Assembly: GCA_029247365.1 (NCBI GenBank) | Contig: JAQWLJ010000033.1 | Location: 62,001-126,000 of the forward strand | Origin: Acidimicrobiales bacterium | GTDB lineage: Bacteria; Actinomycetota; Acidimicrobiia; Acidimicrobiales; Aldehydirespiratoraceae | DNA: 64,000 bases | Reading direction: 5' to 3' | In this document: positions 17,401-27,658 of the stretch, piece after piece | Layout: every line of letters begins with the position of its first letter | Position numbering within the stretch: position 1 is the first letter of the stretch | Notes under the pieces: model-generated | Told to the model about the DNA's origin: nothing | Seen by the model: only the letters and a program-made list of their open reading frames with translations | Databases searched by the model: none | Program-made: the position numbers and the translations under genes

Positions 17401-19986
17401 ATGCTTCGCCTCACGATCAAAAACCTGCTCGACAAGAAGATCCGCTTCGCGCTCACCACGCTCGCCGTCATCGTCAGCGTGGCGTCAGTGGTCGGCGTGT
17501 TCGTTCTGACCGACAGTCTTCGCGCCAGCTTCAGCGGTCTGGCCGGCGACATAGCCGGCGGCAGCGACCTGACCGTGCGCGTCGCACAAGACCTCGGCCA
17601 GGAATTCGACCGGCCTCCGTTCGACGAAGCGTTCGCCGATGGCATCGACGTCGTTGACGGCGTCGACGACGTCATTCCTGGCGTTTTCTCGTTCAACGAC
17701 ACGGTAATCATCGATGACGACGGCGAGGCGATCCGGCCGCAAGGCCCCCCTACTCTCGGATTCAGTTGGGACCCGACCACCTTCTTCATCGCTGCAGGTG
17801 ACGCCCCCGACGCGCTGGGCGAATTCGCAACTGACGTCTCAACCGCAGCCGACAACGGCCTGATCATCGGTCAGACCTACGCGATCGACGGCCCAACCCG
17901 ACAAGAGGACTTCAGACTGGTTGGCACGTTCCGCTTCGGTTCGCCTGACGAACACACCAGTCTCGGACAGACAATGGCGGCGTTTGAACTTGAACAGGCA
18001 CAGGACTTTCTCAACCGGCCCGGTCAGTACGATGCCATCGCCGTCGTTGTCGAGCAGGGTGAAGACGTTGCGACAGTGCAGGCGGCGATTCAAGCTGCGG
18101 TCGGGCAAGAGCTTGAGGTCGTGACCTCCGAAGTGATCGAGGATGAGAACGCCGAAGGGTTCGATGAGTTCATCTCGATCTTCAACAACATTTTGTTGGC
18201 GTTTGCGTTCATCATCGTGTTCGTCTCCACCTTCATAATCAACAACACGTTCCAAATCGTGGTGAGCCAGCGGATCCGTGAACTCGGCCTGCTCCGAGCG
18301 ATCGGCGCGACCGGTAATCAGGTCGCCCGCTCGGTCTATTTCGAGGCGCTCCTCGTGGGGTTGTTCAGCACCGTCGTCGGCATTCTCTTCGGTTTGTTGC
18401 TCGGCCAGGGACTGCGCGGTGCGCTGAACAGCCTTGGCTTCTCGCTGCCGGCCGGGCCGATCGAACTCCAGACCCGAACGATCGTGTGGGCTGCTGCGAT
18501 CGGGGTCGGGGTGACGATGCTGTCTGCAATCGTGCCGGCGCGACGGAGCCGAACCATCTCCCCGATCGCAGCAATCCAGAACGATCAGCGACTCGCGGGC
18601 GCCAGCCTCACCCGCCGACTCTGGGTGGGTGGTGTCATGACCCTGATCGGTGGCGCATTGCTCGTCGTCGGTTTGTTCGTGGCCTCGACGACGACGAACG
18701 TGCTCACCAATGTTGCGATCGGTGCGGTGCTGATTTTCATTGGGGTCAACACCTTGTCGCCGTCCTTTGCCCGTCCTGTGGCCACTGCGCTGGGCGCGCC
18801 GATCGCTCGCCTGTTCGGAACCACTGGCGAAATCGCTCGGGGCAACGCCGCTCGCAGCCCCCGCCGGACCGCATCGACAGCCGGCGCGCTGATGATCGGA
18901 CTCGCTCTGGTCGGCATGGCCGGTGTCGTCGGGTCGTCGCTCACCAAAACCTTCCTGAACACGCTCGACAACGCGGTCGAGGCCGACTACTTCGTCCAGT
19001 CATCCAGTGGCGGGTTCGACCCCTCGGTGACGTTTGCCGAAGAAATCGCGACCGAAATCGACTCGCTTCCCGAATTCGATTCGGTCGTCCGGTACCGCTT
19101 CGCTCAGAGCTCGATGCGGATCGGTGGGGTCGACAAGGACGTGTTCGCCGCTGATTTTGATCTTGTCGAACGTCACCTCGATGCCGACATCATCACCGGT
19201 GGACTGACCGACGCCGACCCCCGCGGCAGCATCGCGCTACATCAGGATCCTGCTGAAGATCTGGGCGTCGGTGTGGGCGACACACTCACAGCGACGTTCC
19301 CTGATGGCGAGACCGACGAGTTGACTGTCGTAGCAGTCTTCACCGATTCGTCGATCTTCGGAAACTGGTTGGTCGACAACGACGTTTGGGAAGCCCACTT
19401 TGTGCGCACCGGTCTCGCCTTTGCGAGTGCGACCGTGACCGGTTTCTCTGACGACCTGCCGCAAGCAGAACAGGATGCCTTGCTCGAGCAGGCCGCTGCC
19501 GCCATCGCTCCGGTCGCCGAACAGTTCCCAACGATTGTCGCCGAAAGCCGGGTCGAGTTCCGTCAGAGCCAGCAGGACCAGCTCAATTCGTTCCTCGCAG
19601 TCATCTTCGTGCTGCTTGCGCTGTCGTTGGTAATCGCGCTGATCGGGATCGCCAACACCTTGGCGCTTTCGGTGTTCGAACGGACCCGCGAGATCGGGCT
19701 GCTACGAGCGGTCGGGATGACCCGGCGCCAGTTGCGCCGAGCGATTCGATGGGAAGCGGTCATCATCGCAGTGTTCGGCGCCATTCTCGGCTTGATCCTC
19801 GGCGTGATCTTCGGTGTCGCAGCCGTCATCGCGATTCCCGACACGTTCATTAGCATCGTGTCGGTGCCCTACGGGCAGCTCGTCGTGTACGTGCTGATCG
19901 CGGCGATCGCCGGCATCCTCGCTGCGATCCTTCCGGCTCGCCGGGCTGCTCGCCTCAACGTGTTGGACGCGATCAGTCACGAGTAG
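17401..19986 (+). CDS. FtsX-like ABC transporter permease
   Basis: Two FtsX-like domains (RIRELGLLRAIGATGNQVARSV and RTREIGLLRAVGMTRRQLRRAI), large extracellular regions. Confidence 0.95.
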   Translation: MLRLTIKNLLDKKIRFALTTLAVIVSVASVVGVFVLTDSLRASFSGLAGDIAGGSDLTVRVAQDLGQEFDRPPFDEAFADGIDVVDGVDDVIPGVFSFNDTVIIDDDGEAIRPQGPPTLGFSWDPTTFFIAAGDAPDALGEFATDVSTAADNGLIIGQTYAIDGPTRQEDFRLVGTFRFGSPDEHTSLGQTMAAFELEQAQDFLNRPGQYDAIAVVVEQGEDVATVQAAIQAAVGQELEVVTSEVIEDENAEGFDEFISIFNNILLAFAFIIVFVSTFIINNTFQIVVSQRIRELGLLRAIGATGNQVARSVYFEALLVGLFSTVVGILFGLLLGQGLRGALNSLGFSLPAGPIELQTRTIVWAAAIGVGVTMLSAIVPARRSRTISPIAAIQNDQRLAGASLTRRLWVGGVMTLIGGALLVVGLFVASTTTNVLTNVAIGAVLIFIGVNTLSPSFARPVATALGAPIARLFGTTGEIARGNAARSPRRTASTAGALMIGLALVGMAGVVGSSLTKTFLNTLDNAVEADYFVQSSSGGFDPSVTFAEEIATEIDSLPEFDSVVRYRFAQSSMRIGGVDKDVFAADFDLVERHLDADIITGGLTDADPRGSIALHQDPAEDLGVGVGDTLTATFPDGETDELTVVAVFTDSSIFGNWLVDNDVWEAHFVRTGLAFASATVTGFSDDLPQAEQDALLEQAAAAIAPVAEQFPTIVAESRVEFRQSQQDQLNSFLAVIFVLLALSLVIALIGIANTLALSVFERTREIGLLRAVGMTRRQLRRAIRWEAVIIAVFGAILGLILGVIFGVAAVIAIPDTFISIVSVPYGQLVVYVLIAAIAGILAAILPARRAARLNVLDAISHE

Positions 19987-20037
19987 TGCGTCACCGGCGG
20001 CGTCGAGTAGGCGAAGTGGGCTGAGCCCGACCTCCGG

Positions 20038-20796
20038 TCAGCTCTGACAGGTCGGGCACCACCAGGTGCGGCGTCCGATGACACCGTGCTCGACGGTGCG
20101 GATCTGGTGGAGGCAGCGGTGACAGCCCTGCCCGGCCCGGTTGTAGACCGCCAGACCTTTGGGATGGGTTTGGCGTTTCCACCGGCCGAGGTTGGCCTGG
20201 AGCTGCGCAGCGGCGGTTTCGTACAGGTGGCGTCGGGTTGGTTCGTCGACATCGGCCAGCGGACGGAACGGGCTTGTTTCGCAAGCCCACAGCACCTCGT
20301 TTTTGTAGACGTTGCCGATGCCGGCGGCGAGGCGCTGGTCGAGCAACACCTCGGCGATCTGGACGGTCTGGTCTGAGCTCGCGACCCGCTTGAGCACCGC
20401 ATCGAAGTCGACGTCGGGGAGGCACAGGTCGGGGCCGAGATGTGCGAGCCGATCGTCAGCTTCTGGTCCGATCTCGACGGTGGGGGCTGCGAAACAGACG
20501 GCGACGTGTGACTCCGTCTCGAGCACGGCGCGGGCGAGATGACGGGGCCGGCGCCACCGTTCGCCCTGTTCGTAGAGATGCCAGACGCCGGTCATGTGCA
20601 GATGGGTTCGCAGCGCGAGCCCCCGCTCCACGACGATCTCGAGGAACTTGCCAACCGCCTCGACCGACCTCACCGTGTCGCCGACCCGGAGCCGGTATAT
20701 CCCTCGGGCCCGGACGTTGATAGCGGTCAACGACTCGCCCAGTAGCGCCGGACGAAGGGTGAGGGCTGTGTTGAAGAGGGTGTCGCCTTCGGGCAT
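20038..20796 (-). CDS. Fpg/Nei family DNA glycosylase (endonuclease VIII-like)
   Basis: [12 protein letters not shown]-terminus, LHMTGVWHLY, GIGNVYKNE, C-terminal zinc finger CHRC...CPTC. Confidence 0.9.
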   Translation of the reverse strand: MPEGDTLFNTALTLRPALLGESLTAINVRARGIYRLRVGDTVRSVEAVGKFLEIVVERGLALRTHLHMTGVWHLYEQGERWRRPRHLARAVLETESHVAVCFAAPTVEIGPEADDRLAHLGPDLCLPDVDFDAVLKRVASSDQTVQIAEVLLDQRLAAGIGNVYKNEVLWACETSPFRPLADVDEPTRRHLYETAAAQLQANLGRWKRQTHPKGLAVYNRAGQGCHRCLHQIRTVEHGVIGRRTWWCPTCQS

Positions 20797-21845
20797 CAGG
20801 CGTCGGCCAGCAGCGCAGCAGCGTCGCTTGCGATCCGCTCGGTAGCTTTCTGGGCCGCCTTGGAGACTGCGCCCATGACGGTGAACGAGTGGGTGAGCTC
20901 GCCCTCACAGCGGTGCACGACGCTGACGTTCGCGTCCTGCAACGCCGCCGCATAGGCGTCGCCCTCCGAGCGCAGCGGGTCAAAGCCAGCGGTGACGATC
21001 AGCGCAGGCGGCTGCCCGGTGAGGTTCGTCTCCAAGCCCGGACTTGCCCGACGATCGTCGGCGTTGTTGTCGGTGATGCCGCCCATGAGGGCGAAGAACT
21101 GCAGCGTCGCCTCGCTCAACGGCCACGCCTCGGCCATCGTGTCCCGCGAGCCGCCCTGCCACGTGGCGTCGAGGCCCGGATACAGCAGGATCTGCGCGAC
21201 CGGTGCGGCGAGACCCTCCCGTCGACGTTCCTGACACACCACCGCCGAGAGTTTGCCCCCCTGCGACGTGCCTGCGACCGCAACGCGAGCGGGGTCGATC
21301 CCGAGGCCATCGGCATGGTCGATCACCCACTGGTAGGCGGCGAGCGAATCGACAACGTCGGCGGGGAACGGATGCTCCGGGGCGAGCCGGTAGTCGACCG
21401 AGATCACGACGGCCTGGCAGGCGTCGGAGAGCATCGTGCAAAGGGTGTGGTCGGTGTCGAGGCCACCGATCACGCCGCCGCCCTGGTGGTACCAGACGAT
21501 CGCGGCGGATCGACCCGAGGTTCGGGGCGGGTGGTAGAGGCGGACGGGGATGTCGCGCGCTGGGCCCGGGATCGTCCGGTCGTGGACCGAGACCTCGGCG
21601 ACGGGATCGCCCGAGCCGATCGCGACCATTGTGTCGAAGCCGTCTCGGATCGTCTGCGGCCTGACCTCAGTGCCCGCGTTGCGGGCCCTGGCGGCCTGGA
21701 TGAGCGAGGCGTAGGCGTAAATCTGAAGATCGAGGGTGTGGCTATCGATCGTGGGCGGCTCGCCATGACGGCGTTTCAGCGCGGCCTTCGGGAGACGGCG
21801 TTGCCCGCGAGCGAGGGCCTTTCCTATGCGGTCTTGGACGCTCAT
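20796..21845 (-). CDS. alpha/beta hydrolase (lipase/esterase, HSL-like)
   Basis: [38 protein letters not shown]. Confidence 0.85.
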   Translation of the reverse strand: MSVQDRIGKALARGQRRLPKAALKRRHGEPPTIDSHTLDLQIYAYASLIQAARARNAGTEVRPQTIRDGFDTMVAIGSGDPVAEVSVHDRTIPGPARDIPVRLYHPPRTSGRSAAIVWYHQGGGVIGGLDTDHTLCTMLSDACQAVVISVDYRLAPEHPFPADVVDSLAAYQWVIDHADGLGIDPARVAVAGTSQGGKLSAVVCQERRREGLAAPVAQILLYPGLDATWQGGSRDTMAEAWPLSEATLQFFALMGGITDNNADDRRASPGLETNLTGQPPALIVTAGFDPLRSEGDAYAAALQDANVSVVHRCEGELTHSFTVMGAVSKAAQKATERIASDAAALLADA

Positions 21846-23290
21846 TCGTCGCGTAGGACGGTGATGTCGTGGGGATGACTCTCGCGAAGACCGGCGCCCG
21901 TGATGCGGGTCAGCCGGGTGCGATGGCGTAGGTCGTCGAGGTCGGCGGCGCCGGCGTAGCCCATGCCCGACCGAAGACCACCGACGATCTGGCTGATGAG
22001 CTCCGACATCGGACCGGCGTACCGGACTCGGCCCTCGACGCCTTCGGCGACGTGCTTGCCGGGAGCCTGGCCGGTGCCGTAGCGATCTTTCGCCCGTCCC
22101 CGCATTGCACCAGAGGAGCCCATACCCCGGTAGGTCTTCCACATCGCACCGTCGACGAGTTCGAGCTCGCCCGGTGCCTCGTCGACACCGGCGAGAAGAT
22201 TGCCGAGCATGACCGCGTCGGCGCCGGCTACAAACGCCTTGACGATGTCGCCGGACGTGACGATGCCACCGTCGGCGATGATCGGGACGCCGAGCTCACG
22301 GGATGTCTGGACGCATTCGTGAATTGCGGTCATCTGGGGCATGCCGGCCCCGGCGACGATGCGGGTGGTGCAGATGCTGCCGGCACCCACGCCGACCTTA
22401 ATGACATCGGCGCCGGCTTCGACGAGAGCCTCGACGCCTTCTCGCGTGACGACGTTGCCGCCGACGACCGGGAGGTCAGGCCAACCCTTCTTGATGGTGC
22501 GGACCGCATCGACAACACCCTGGGTGTGGCCGTGGGCGGTGTCGATCACGATCATGTCGACGCCGGCGGCCTCGAGGGCTTCGGTGCGCTCGGCGACATC
22601 AGTGACACCGACTGCCGCTGCGACCCGGAGCCGCCCGTTCGTATCGAGGGTGGCGTTCGGGTGCTCGATGCGCTTGTCGATGTCCTTGACCGTGATGAGG
22701 CCCTGAAGCACTCCGGCGTCGTCGACCAGCGGCAGCTTCTCGATGCGGTGCTCGTGGAGTATCTCGACGGCTTCCTCGAGGCTGGTGCCGACCGGTGCGG
22801 TGACCAGACCGTCGGCGGTCATGAAGTCGGTGACGGTCTGGGAGTACTGCTCGGGTGTGCAGAACCGGACATCGCGGTTGGTGAGGATGCCGACGAGACG
22901 ACCGTCGGGGTCACAGATCGGCACGCCGCTGATCTTGTGCCGGGCCATCAGTGCCTCGGCGTCGTCGAGGGTGGAGGTCGGTGGGAGGCTGATCGGTGAG
23001 GAGATCATGCCGGCTTGGGCCCGCTTGACCCGGTCGACTTCCTCGGCCTGCTGCTCGATAGTGAGGTTGCGGTGCAGCACCCCGATGCCACCGGCTCGCG
23101 CGATGGCGATGGCCAACGGGGATTCGGTGACGGTGTCCATCGCCGCCGACATCAACGGCACGGCCAACTCAATGCCCGCGAGTGACGTGGAGGTGTCGAC
23201 CTCGGTGGGCAGGACTTCGCTCCAACCAGGGACGACCAGCACATCGTCGAAGGTGAGCGCCTCGGAACCAGAGAGAACCTCGTCGTTCAT
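21842..23290 (-). CDS. guaB: IMP dehydrogenase
   Basis: [20 protein letters not shown] pair, [29 protein letters not shown]. Confidence 0.97.
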   Translation of the reverse strand: MNDEVLSGSEALTFDDVLVVPGWSEVLPTEVDTSTSLAGIELAVPLMSAAMDTVTESPLAIAIARAGGIGVLHRNLTIEQQAEEVDRVKRAQAGMISSPISLPPTSTLDDAEALMARHKISGVPICDPDGRLVGILTNRDVRFCTPEQYSQTVTDFMTADGLVTAPVGTSLEEAVEILHEHRIEKLPLVDDAGVLQGLITVKDIDKRIEHPNATLDTNGRLRVAAAVGVTDVAERTEALEAAGVDMIVIDTAHGHTQGVVDAVRTIKKGWPDLPVVGGNVVTREGVEALVEAGADVIKVGVGAGSICTTRIVAGAGMPQMTAIHECVQTSRELGVPIIADGGIVTSGDIVKAFVAGADAVMLGNLLAGVDEAPGELELVDGAMWKTYRGMGSSGAMRGRAKDRYGTGQAPGKHVAEGVEGRVRYAGPMSELISQIVGGLRSGMGYAGAADLDDLRHRTRLTRITGAGLRESHPHDITVLRDE

Positions 23291-23296
23291 TGCCTC

Positions 23297-23324
23297 AAGA
23301 TAGGGGAAATTGCGCCGATGACAA
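23297..23324 (-). promoter_or_regulatory. Sigma70-like promoter of guaB
   Basis: Reverse strand TTGTCA-N16-TATCTT, then 6 nt to the guaB ATG (leaderless geometry). Confidence 0.6.
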
Positions 23325-23510
23325 GGACCCAAGATCGGGACTGATTCTGGTTGCGAGTGGGGCGGTAGATGCCACCACCAGGGTCCCTCGCAGCCACACC
23401 TTCGAATGTGGCGCCGCTCGCCTTTACGATTGATTCGTCGTAGCGCCAACTATCACCAGCCGTAACGTCGTCTCGCCCGGCGTGCGCAACCGCAAGAAAG
23501 ACTCTTCGCC

Positions 23511-24110
23511 CTATTCGAGCAATCCGAGCTCGCCGCCGACGAGGCAATACCGCTCACCCGTCTCCGGGCACACGAAGTCATCACCATCGGGATCGAGACG
23601 AAGGCCGGCTCTACCGACCCACGCAACATGCTTTGCCGGGTTACCGAGCACCATCGAGTGCGCAGCGACGTCCTTCACGACGACGGCTCCGGCCCCGACC
23701 AGCGCCCACGCGCCGACCGTCACACCAGCGCGCACCACGCTGCGGGCACCAATCGCTGCGCCATCGCCGATCGTGACCCCATCGGCCTCCCAACCGTCCG
23801 CCGACTTCAACGACCCGTCGGGATCCACCGCTCGCGGATAGACATCGTTGGTAAGAATTGCAGCCGGGCCGATGAACACGCCCTCCCCTAGGATAGCCGG
23901 ATCGTAGACGAGGGCGAGGTTCTGCACCTTGCAGTTGTCGCCCATCACCACGCCCGGACCGACATAGGCGCCCCGACCGATCACACAGTTGCGACCGATG
24001 TCGGCGTGTTCCCGGATCTGCACGAGATGCCACACAGAGGTGCCGTCACCGATTGAGGCACACTCGTCGATGTCAGCGGAACCTCCGGAGCGGTCCGACC
24101 ATCCGCTCAT
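23511..24110 (-). CDS. left-handed beta-helix acetyltransferase, WbpD/WlbB-like (UDP-GlcNAc3NA N-acetyltransferase)
   Basis: Hexapeptide repeats IGDGTSVWHLVQIREHADIGRNCVIGRGAYVGPGV...LTNDVYPRA...VVKDVAAHSMVLGNPAK. Confidence 0.8.
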   Translation of the reverse strand: MSGWSDRSGGSADIDECASIGDGTSVWHLVQIREHADIGRNCVIGRGAYVGPGVVMGDNCKVQNLALVYDPAILGEGVFIGPAAILTNDVYPRAVDPDGSLKSADGWEADGVTIGDGAAIGARSVVRAGVTVGAWALVGAGAVVVKDVAAHSMVLGNPAKHVAWVGRAGLRLDPDGDDFVCPETGERYCLVGGELGLLE

Positions 24111-25471
24111 GCCGTGCTCCCGACGGATCCCGCCGCATCGACATCGGAGCCGGCCCGCTCGCCCCGGCCGATGGTGACTCGACGAACACCGGGCGGCAGA
24201 TCTTTCACCCAGTTTCGACCGTCGACGACCGCAGAAGCACCGCCGAGCAGTGCAGGTTTGAGCGACCGGTACTCATCGTGGTCTGCCTGCACGATCGCGC
24301 CGCGCGGCGTGTCGGTACTGGGCGCGTAAGCGACCAGCCCGAAGCCGCGAAGCTCATCGTCGGTGTAGAGCGGGTCGTGCACGACCGCCCGTGCCCCCCT
24401 CACCTCAAGTTCGGTGACTAGGCCGAACACCCCAGAGAACGCAGTTTCCTGCACGCCTCCCCGGTAGGCCGCACCGAGCACGAGTACGTCAGATCCAGCA
24501 AGGTCGCCCACTGCTGCCTGTAGCAGATCGACTGCGTACCCCGGCATGCCCAGATTGGCGTCGCGCGCCGCCTGGACGATAGTCGCCGCCGGGTCGTTAA
24601 ATAGGTAGAAGCGCGGATAGACGGGAATGCAGTGACCGCCGACCGCTACGCCCGGGCGGTGAATGTGGGAGTACGGCTGTGTGTTACACGCCTCGATCAC
24701 CGCCGTCACATCGACGCCGATCGAGTCCGCGAAGCGGGCGAATTGGTTGGCAAGACCAATGTTGACATCGCGGTAAGTCGTCTCCGCTAGCTTGGCCAGC
24801 TCGGCAGCCTCCGCCGACCCGAGGTCCCAGACTCCGTTGGCCTTCGGAAGTTCGGGACGATCGTCGAAGTCGAGCGCGGCCTCGTAGAACTCCACGGCCC
24901 GGCGGGTCGATTCGTCGTCGAGCCCACCGACGAGCTTGGGGTAAGCCCGGAGGTCAGCGAAGATCCGGCCGCTGAATACTCGCTCTGGACTGTGGCAGAC
25001 GAAGAAGTCCTCGCCACACGTGAGCCCAGAGGCCTCGGCCAGCGCAGGAGCGAACCGTTCACGGGTGGTGTGGACGGGGATCGTCGTCTCGTACGAAACA
25101 AGGGTTCCCGGCCGGAGCCCGCGCGCCACGTCGGCGGTGGCGGCATCCATGGCCCAGTAGTCCGGCTGCGCGTCGGCATCGACGATGAGCGGGACGACGA
25201 GCACGACCACCGACGATGCAGCGACCGCTGCCGCTGTGTCGGTAGTCGCTCGAAACGAACCATCCGCGACGACCTGCTGGAGGTACTCGTCGAGGTTCGT
25301 CTCACCGGGGAACGGCGGGACGCCCGCATTGATCGAGTCGACCGAGTCGGCGTCGATGTCGGCACCGGTGACCCGATGGCCAGCGCGCGCGAATTGAACG
25401 GCCAGAGGCAGCCCGATCTTTCCAAGCGCCACCACACAAACGTCCACAGCCACCTCCGGGAGCGGAATCAA
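24107..25471 (-). CDS. UDP-N-acetylglucosamine 6-dehydrogenase-like (WbpA/WecC family)
   Basis: VCVVALGKIGLPLAVQFARAGHRVTGADID, CHSPERVFSGR, YRDVNIGLANQFA, HRPGVAVGGHCIPVYP. Confidence 0.85.
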   Translation of the reverse strand: MIPLPEVAVDVCVVALGKIGLPLAVQFARAGHRVTGADIDADSVDSINAGVPPFPGETNLDEYLQQVVADGSFRATTDTAAAVAASSVVVLVVPLIVDADAQPDYWAMDAATADVARGLRPGTLVSYETTIPVHTTRERFAPALAEASGLTCGEDFFVCHSPERVFSGRIFADLRAYPKLVGGLDDESTRRAVEFYEAALDFDDRPELPKANGVWDLGSAEAAELAKLAETTYRDVNIGLANQFARFADSIGVDVTAVIEACNTQPYSHIHRPGVAVGGHCIPVYPRFYLFNDPAATIVQAARDANLGMPGYAVDLLQAAVGDLAGSDVLVLGAAYRGGVQETAFSGVFGLVTELEVRGARAVVHDPLYTDDELRGFGLVAYAPSTDTPRGAIVQADHDEYRSLKPALLGGASAVVDGRNWVKDLPPGVRRVTIGRGERAGSDVDAAGSVGSTA

Positions 25472-25563
25472 GACTCAAATCCTACCCAGCCGCCGGGATC
25501 CCCAGCACCCACCGAGCTAGCCGGAGCCCGGACATGAAAGCCCAACCGAGGCTCCCGTAGCGA

Positions 25564-26532
25564 TCAGTCAACCACCGACGGCTGAGAGCGGGAGGAACCG
25601 AGCCCAGCGAATGGATCGAGCAACTGGCCAACCAACGGCCGCTGTGGCGCTGGTGGTACGTTCCCGACGGACTCGTTGACGACGTTACCCTCGTACCACG
25701 TGCCGAAAATCCGATCCCAAACCGGCATGATGTCGCCGTAGTTCTTGTCCCAATGCTCTTCGAGTTGCGAGTGGTGGATGCGGTGACCGATCGGGGAGAA
25801 AACAATCCACCGTCCAAACCAGCCAAAGGTCCAGGGCACCATCGAGTGCTGCCATTGATCTACGACGAGGCGGATGAGCCACAGCGCCGTGAACTGTACG
25901 GGTGTCACGCCGAGGAGGATCATCGGGATGCCGACGAAGAGGACCGACAAAACACTCTCGATCGGGTGGACCCGACTACCTGTTAGGACCGTGAACGACT
26001 CGGCGTCGTGATGGAGCCGGTGAAAGCGCCAGAGGAGGTCCGACTCGTGCATCCATCGGTGCCACCAATAGCGGAAAAAGTCGAAGATGATCCAGTACAC
26101 GAGGAACTGAAGCGCTACAACTTCGATCGATGGGAATTCGGGCAGCCAACTCAGCGAATCGCCACGACGGTCGCGAACCCAGCGCGGGACAAGACCAATC
26201 GTCCCCAGACTAAAAAGAAGAGGCAACGTCGACGCCAACCCGAAGAATCTTATAGCGAAAAAGAACAGGTCTGTGCGTTCACTCCAGCCCGGACGGGCGA
26301 GCTTCGCCAGTGCCGAGTCCGACCCGAGCACGACACCGTCAACGACAAGCACACCAACCACGCATAAGAGGTAGAGCTCCCACTGCCCGACAAAGAAGCT
26401 CCTGTGCACAACGCTGCGATAGCTGCGCCAGTAGAGAGGCAAAGCTTCTGGAAGTAAAGTCGTGATTGCAATATTCGCCGCAGCAACGACACCAACGACC
26501 GAGAGTGCCCCTTTCGTCGAGATGCGCTTCAC
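25564..26532 (-). CDS. sterol desaturase / fatty acid hydroxylase family membrane protein
   Basis: His clusters: YWWHRWMHESDLLWRFHRLHHDAE, GHRIHHSQLEEHWDKNYG. Confidence 0.85.
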   Translation of the reverse strand: MKRISTKGALSVVGVVAAANIAITTLLPEALPLYWRSYRSVVHRSFFVGQWELYLLCVVGVLVVDGVVLGSDSALAKLARPGWSERTDLFFFAIRFFGLASTLPLLFSLGTIGLVPRWVRDRRGDSLSWLPEFPSIEVVALQFLVYWIIFDFFRYWWHRWMHESDLLWRFHRLHHDAESFTVLTGSRVHPIESVLSVLFVGIPMILLGVTPVQFTALWLIRLVVDQWQHSMVPWTFGWFGRWIVFSPIGHRIHHSQLEEHWDKNYGDIMPVWDRIFGTWYEGNVVNESVGNVPPAPQRPLVGQLLDPFAGLGSSRSQPSVVD

Positions 26533-26574
26533 CGAAAGCCTCCCCTAGCCGCGAATCCGTTAGCTTACTATTCG

Positions 26575-27624
26575 ATGCGAGTCATCAGCGTTGTTGGCGC
26601 CCGTCCCCAGTTCGTGAAACTCGCTCCAGTTGTAAAGGCCGCCCGGTCGGCTGGGATCGACCACGCCACCGTGCACACGGGGCAGCACTACGACCACGGA
26701 ATGTCCCAGGTCTTCTTCGAGGAACTTGGGATCGGGGAGCCCGAGTGGAACCTCGAGGTCGGCTCCGGTAGCCACGGTGCCCAGACCGGCGCCATGCTCG
26801 CGAAGCTCGACGAGTTGTTCGCCCGTGAACAGCCGGACTGGGTTCTCGTCTACGGCGACACCAACTCCACGCTTGCCGGGGCGCTGGCTGCGGTGAAGCT
26901 GCATCTGCGCGTCGCTCACCTTGAGGCGGGGCTCCGCTCGTTCAACCGGGCGATGCCCGAGGAGCACAACCGCGTCCTCACCGATCACGCCGCAGACCTC
27001 CTCCTTGCGCCCACGGATGTGGCGGCGGGCCATCTTGCTGATGAGGGGTTGGCTGACCGCACCAGGGTGGTCGGAGATGTGATGGTCGATGCCTTGCTCG
27101 ATGTCGCCCACCGGCCGGAGGATCCACTCCTGAGAGCGCAACTCCCGTCCACCCCGTATGTCCTGGCGACTATCCATCGGGCCGAGAACACCGACGACCC
27201 GACCCGCCTCGCTTCGGTCATCAAGGCACTCGCGTCCATCAATGCGCCCGTGGTCCTCTCCCTTCACCCGCGGCTTCGCGACCGATGCGCAGTGGCAGGC
27301 ATCTCGCTTGAAGGCGGCAACCTCCACCCGATCGAGCCGCTCGGCTACGCCGAGATGGTCCGGGCGATCCAAGGGTCGATCGCTGTCGCAACCGACTCGG
27401 GCGGCTTGCAGAAGGAAGCATTCGTTCTCGGCCGCCCTGTCACCACCCTTCGGACCGAGACGGAATGGGTCGAGACCCTTGAAGGCGGGTGGAACGTACT
27501 CTTGCCCGAACTCGAAGACATCAGCGCGACGGTGCTTCGCCCTACCCCGGTTGCGCCGAGCGGCACACCGTTCGGTGCCGGCAATGCCGCGGAGCGTTCG
27601 ATGGCCGCACTCACCGACTTCTGA
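26575..27624 (+). CDS. UDP-N-acetylglucosamine 2-epimerase family (WecB/WbpI-like)
   Basis: GARPQFVKLAPVVKA, HTGQHYDHGMS, VYGDTNSTLAGALAA, HLEAGLRSFNRAMPEEHNRVLTDHAADLL. Confidence 0.93.
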   Translation: MRVISVVGARPQFVKLAPVVKAARSAGIDHATVHTGQHYDHGMSQVFFEELGIGEPEWNLEVGSGSHGAQTGAMLAKLDELFAREQPDWVLVYGDTNSTLAGALAAVKLHLRVAHLEAGLRSFNRAMPEEHNRVLTDHAADLLLAPTDVAAGHLADEGLADRTRVVGDVMVDALLDVAHRPEDPLLRAQLPSTPYVLATIHRAENTDDPTRLASVIKALASINAPVVLSLHPRLRDRCAVAGISLEGGNLHPIEPLGYAEMVRAIQGSIAVATDSGGLQKEAFVLGRPVTTLRTETEWVETLEGGWNVLLPELEDISATVLRPTPVAPSGTPFGAGNAAERSMAALTDF

Positions 27625-27658
27625 CCCGACTCCGGGTGCGGCCCTAGCGACGGCAGAC

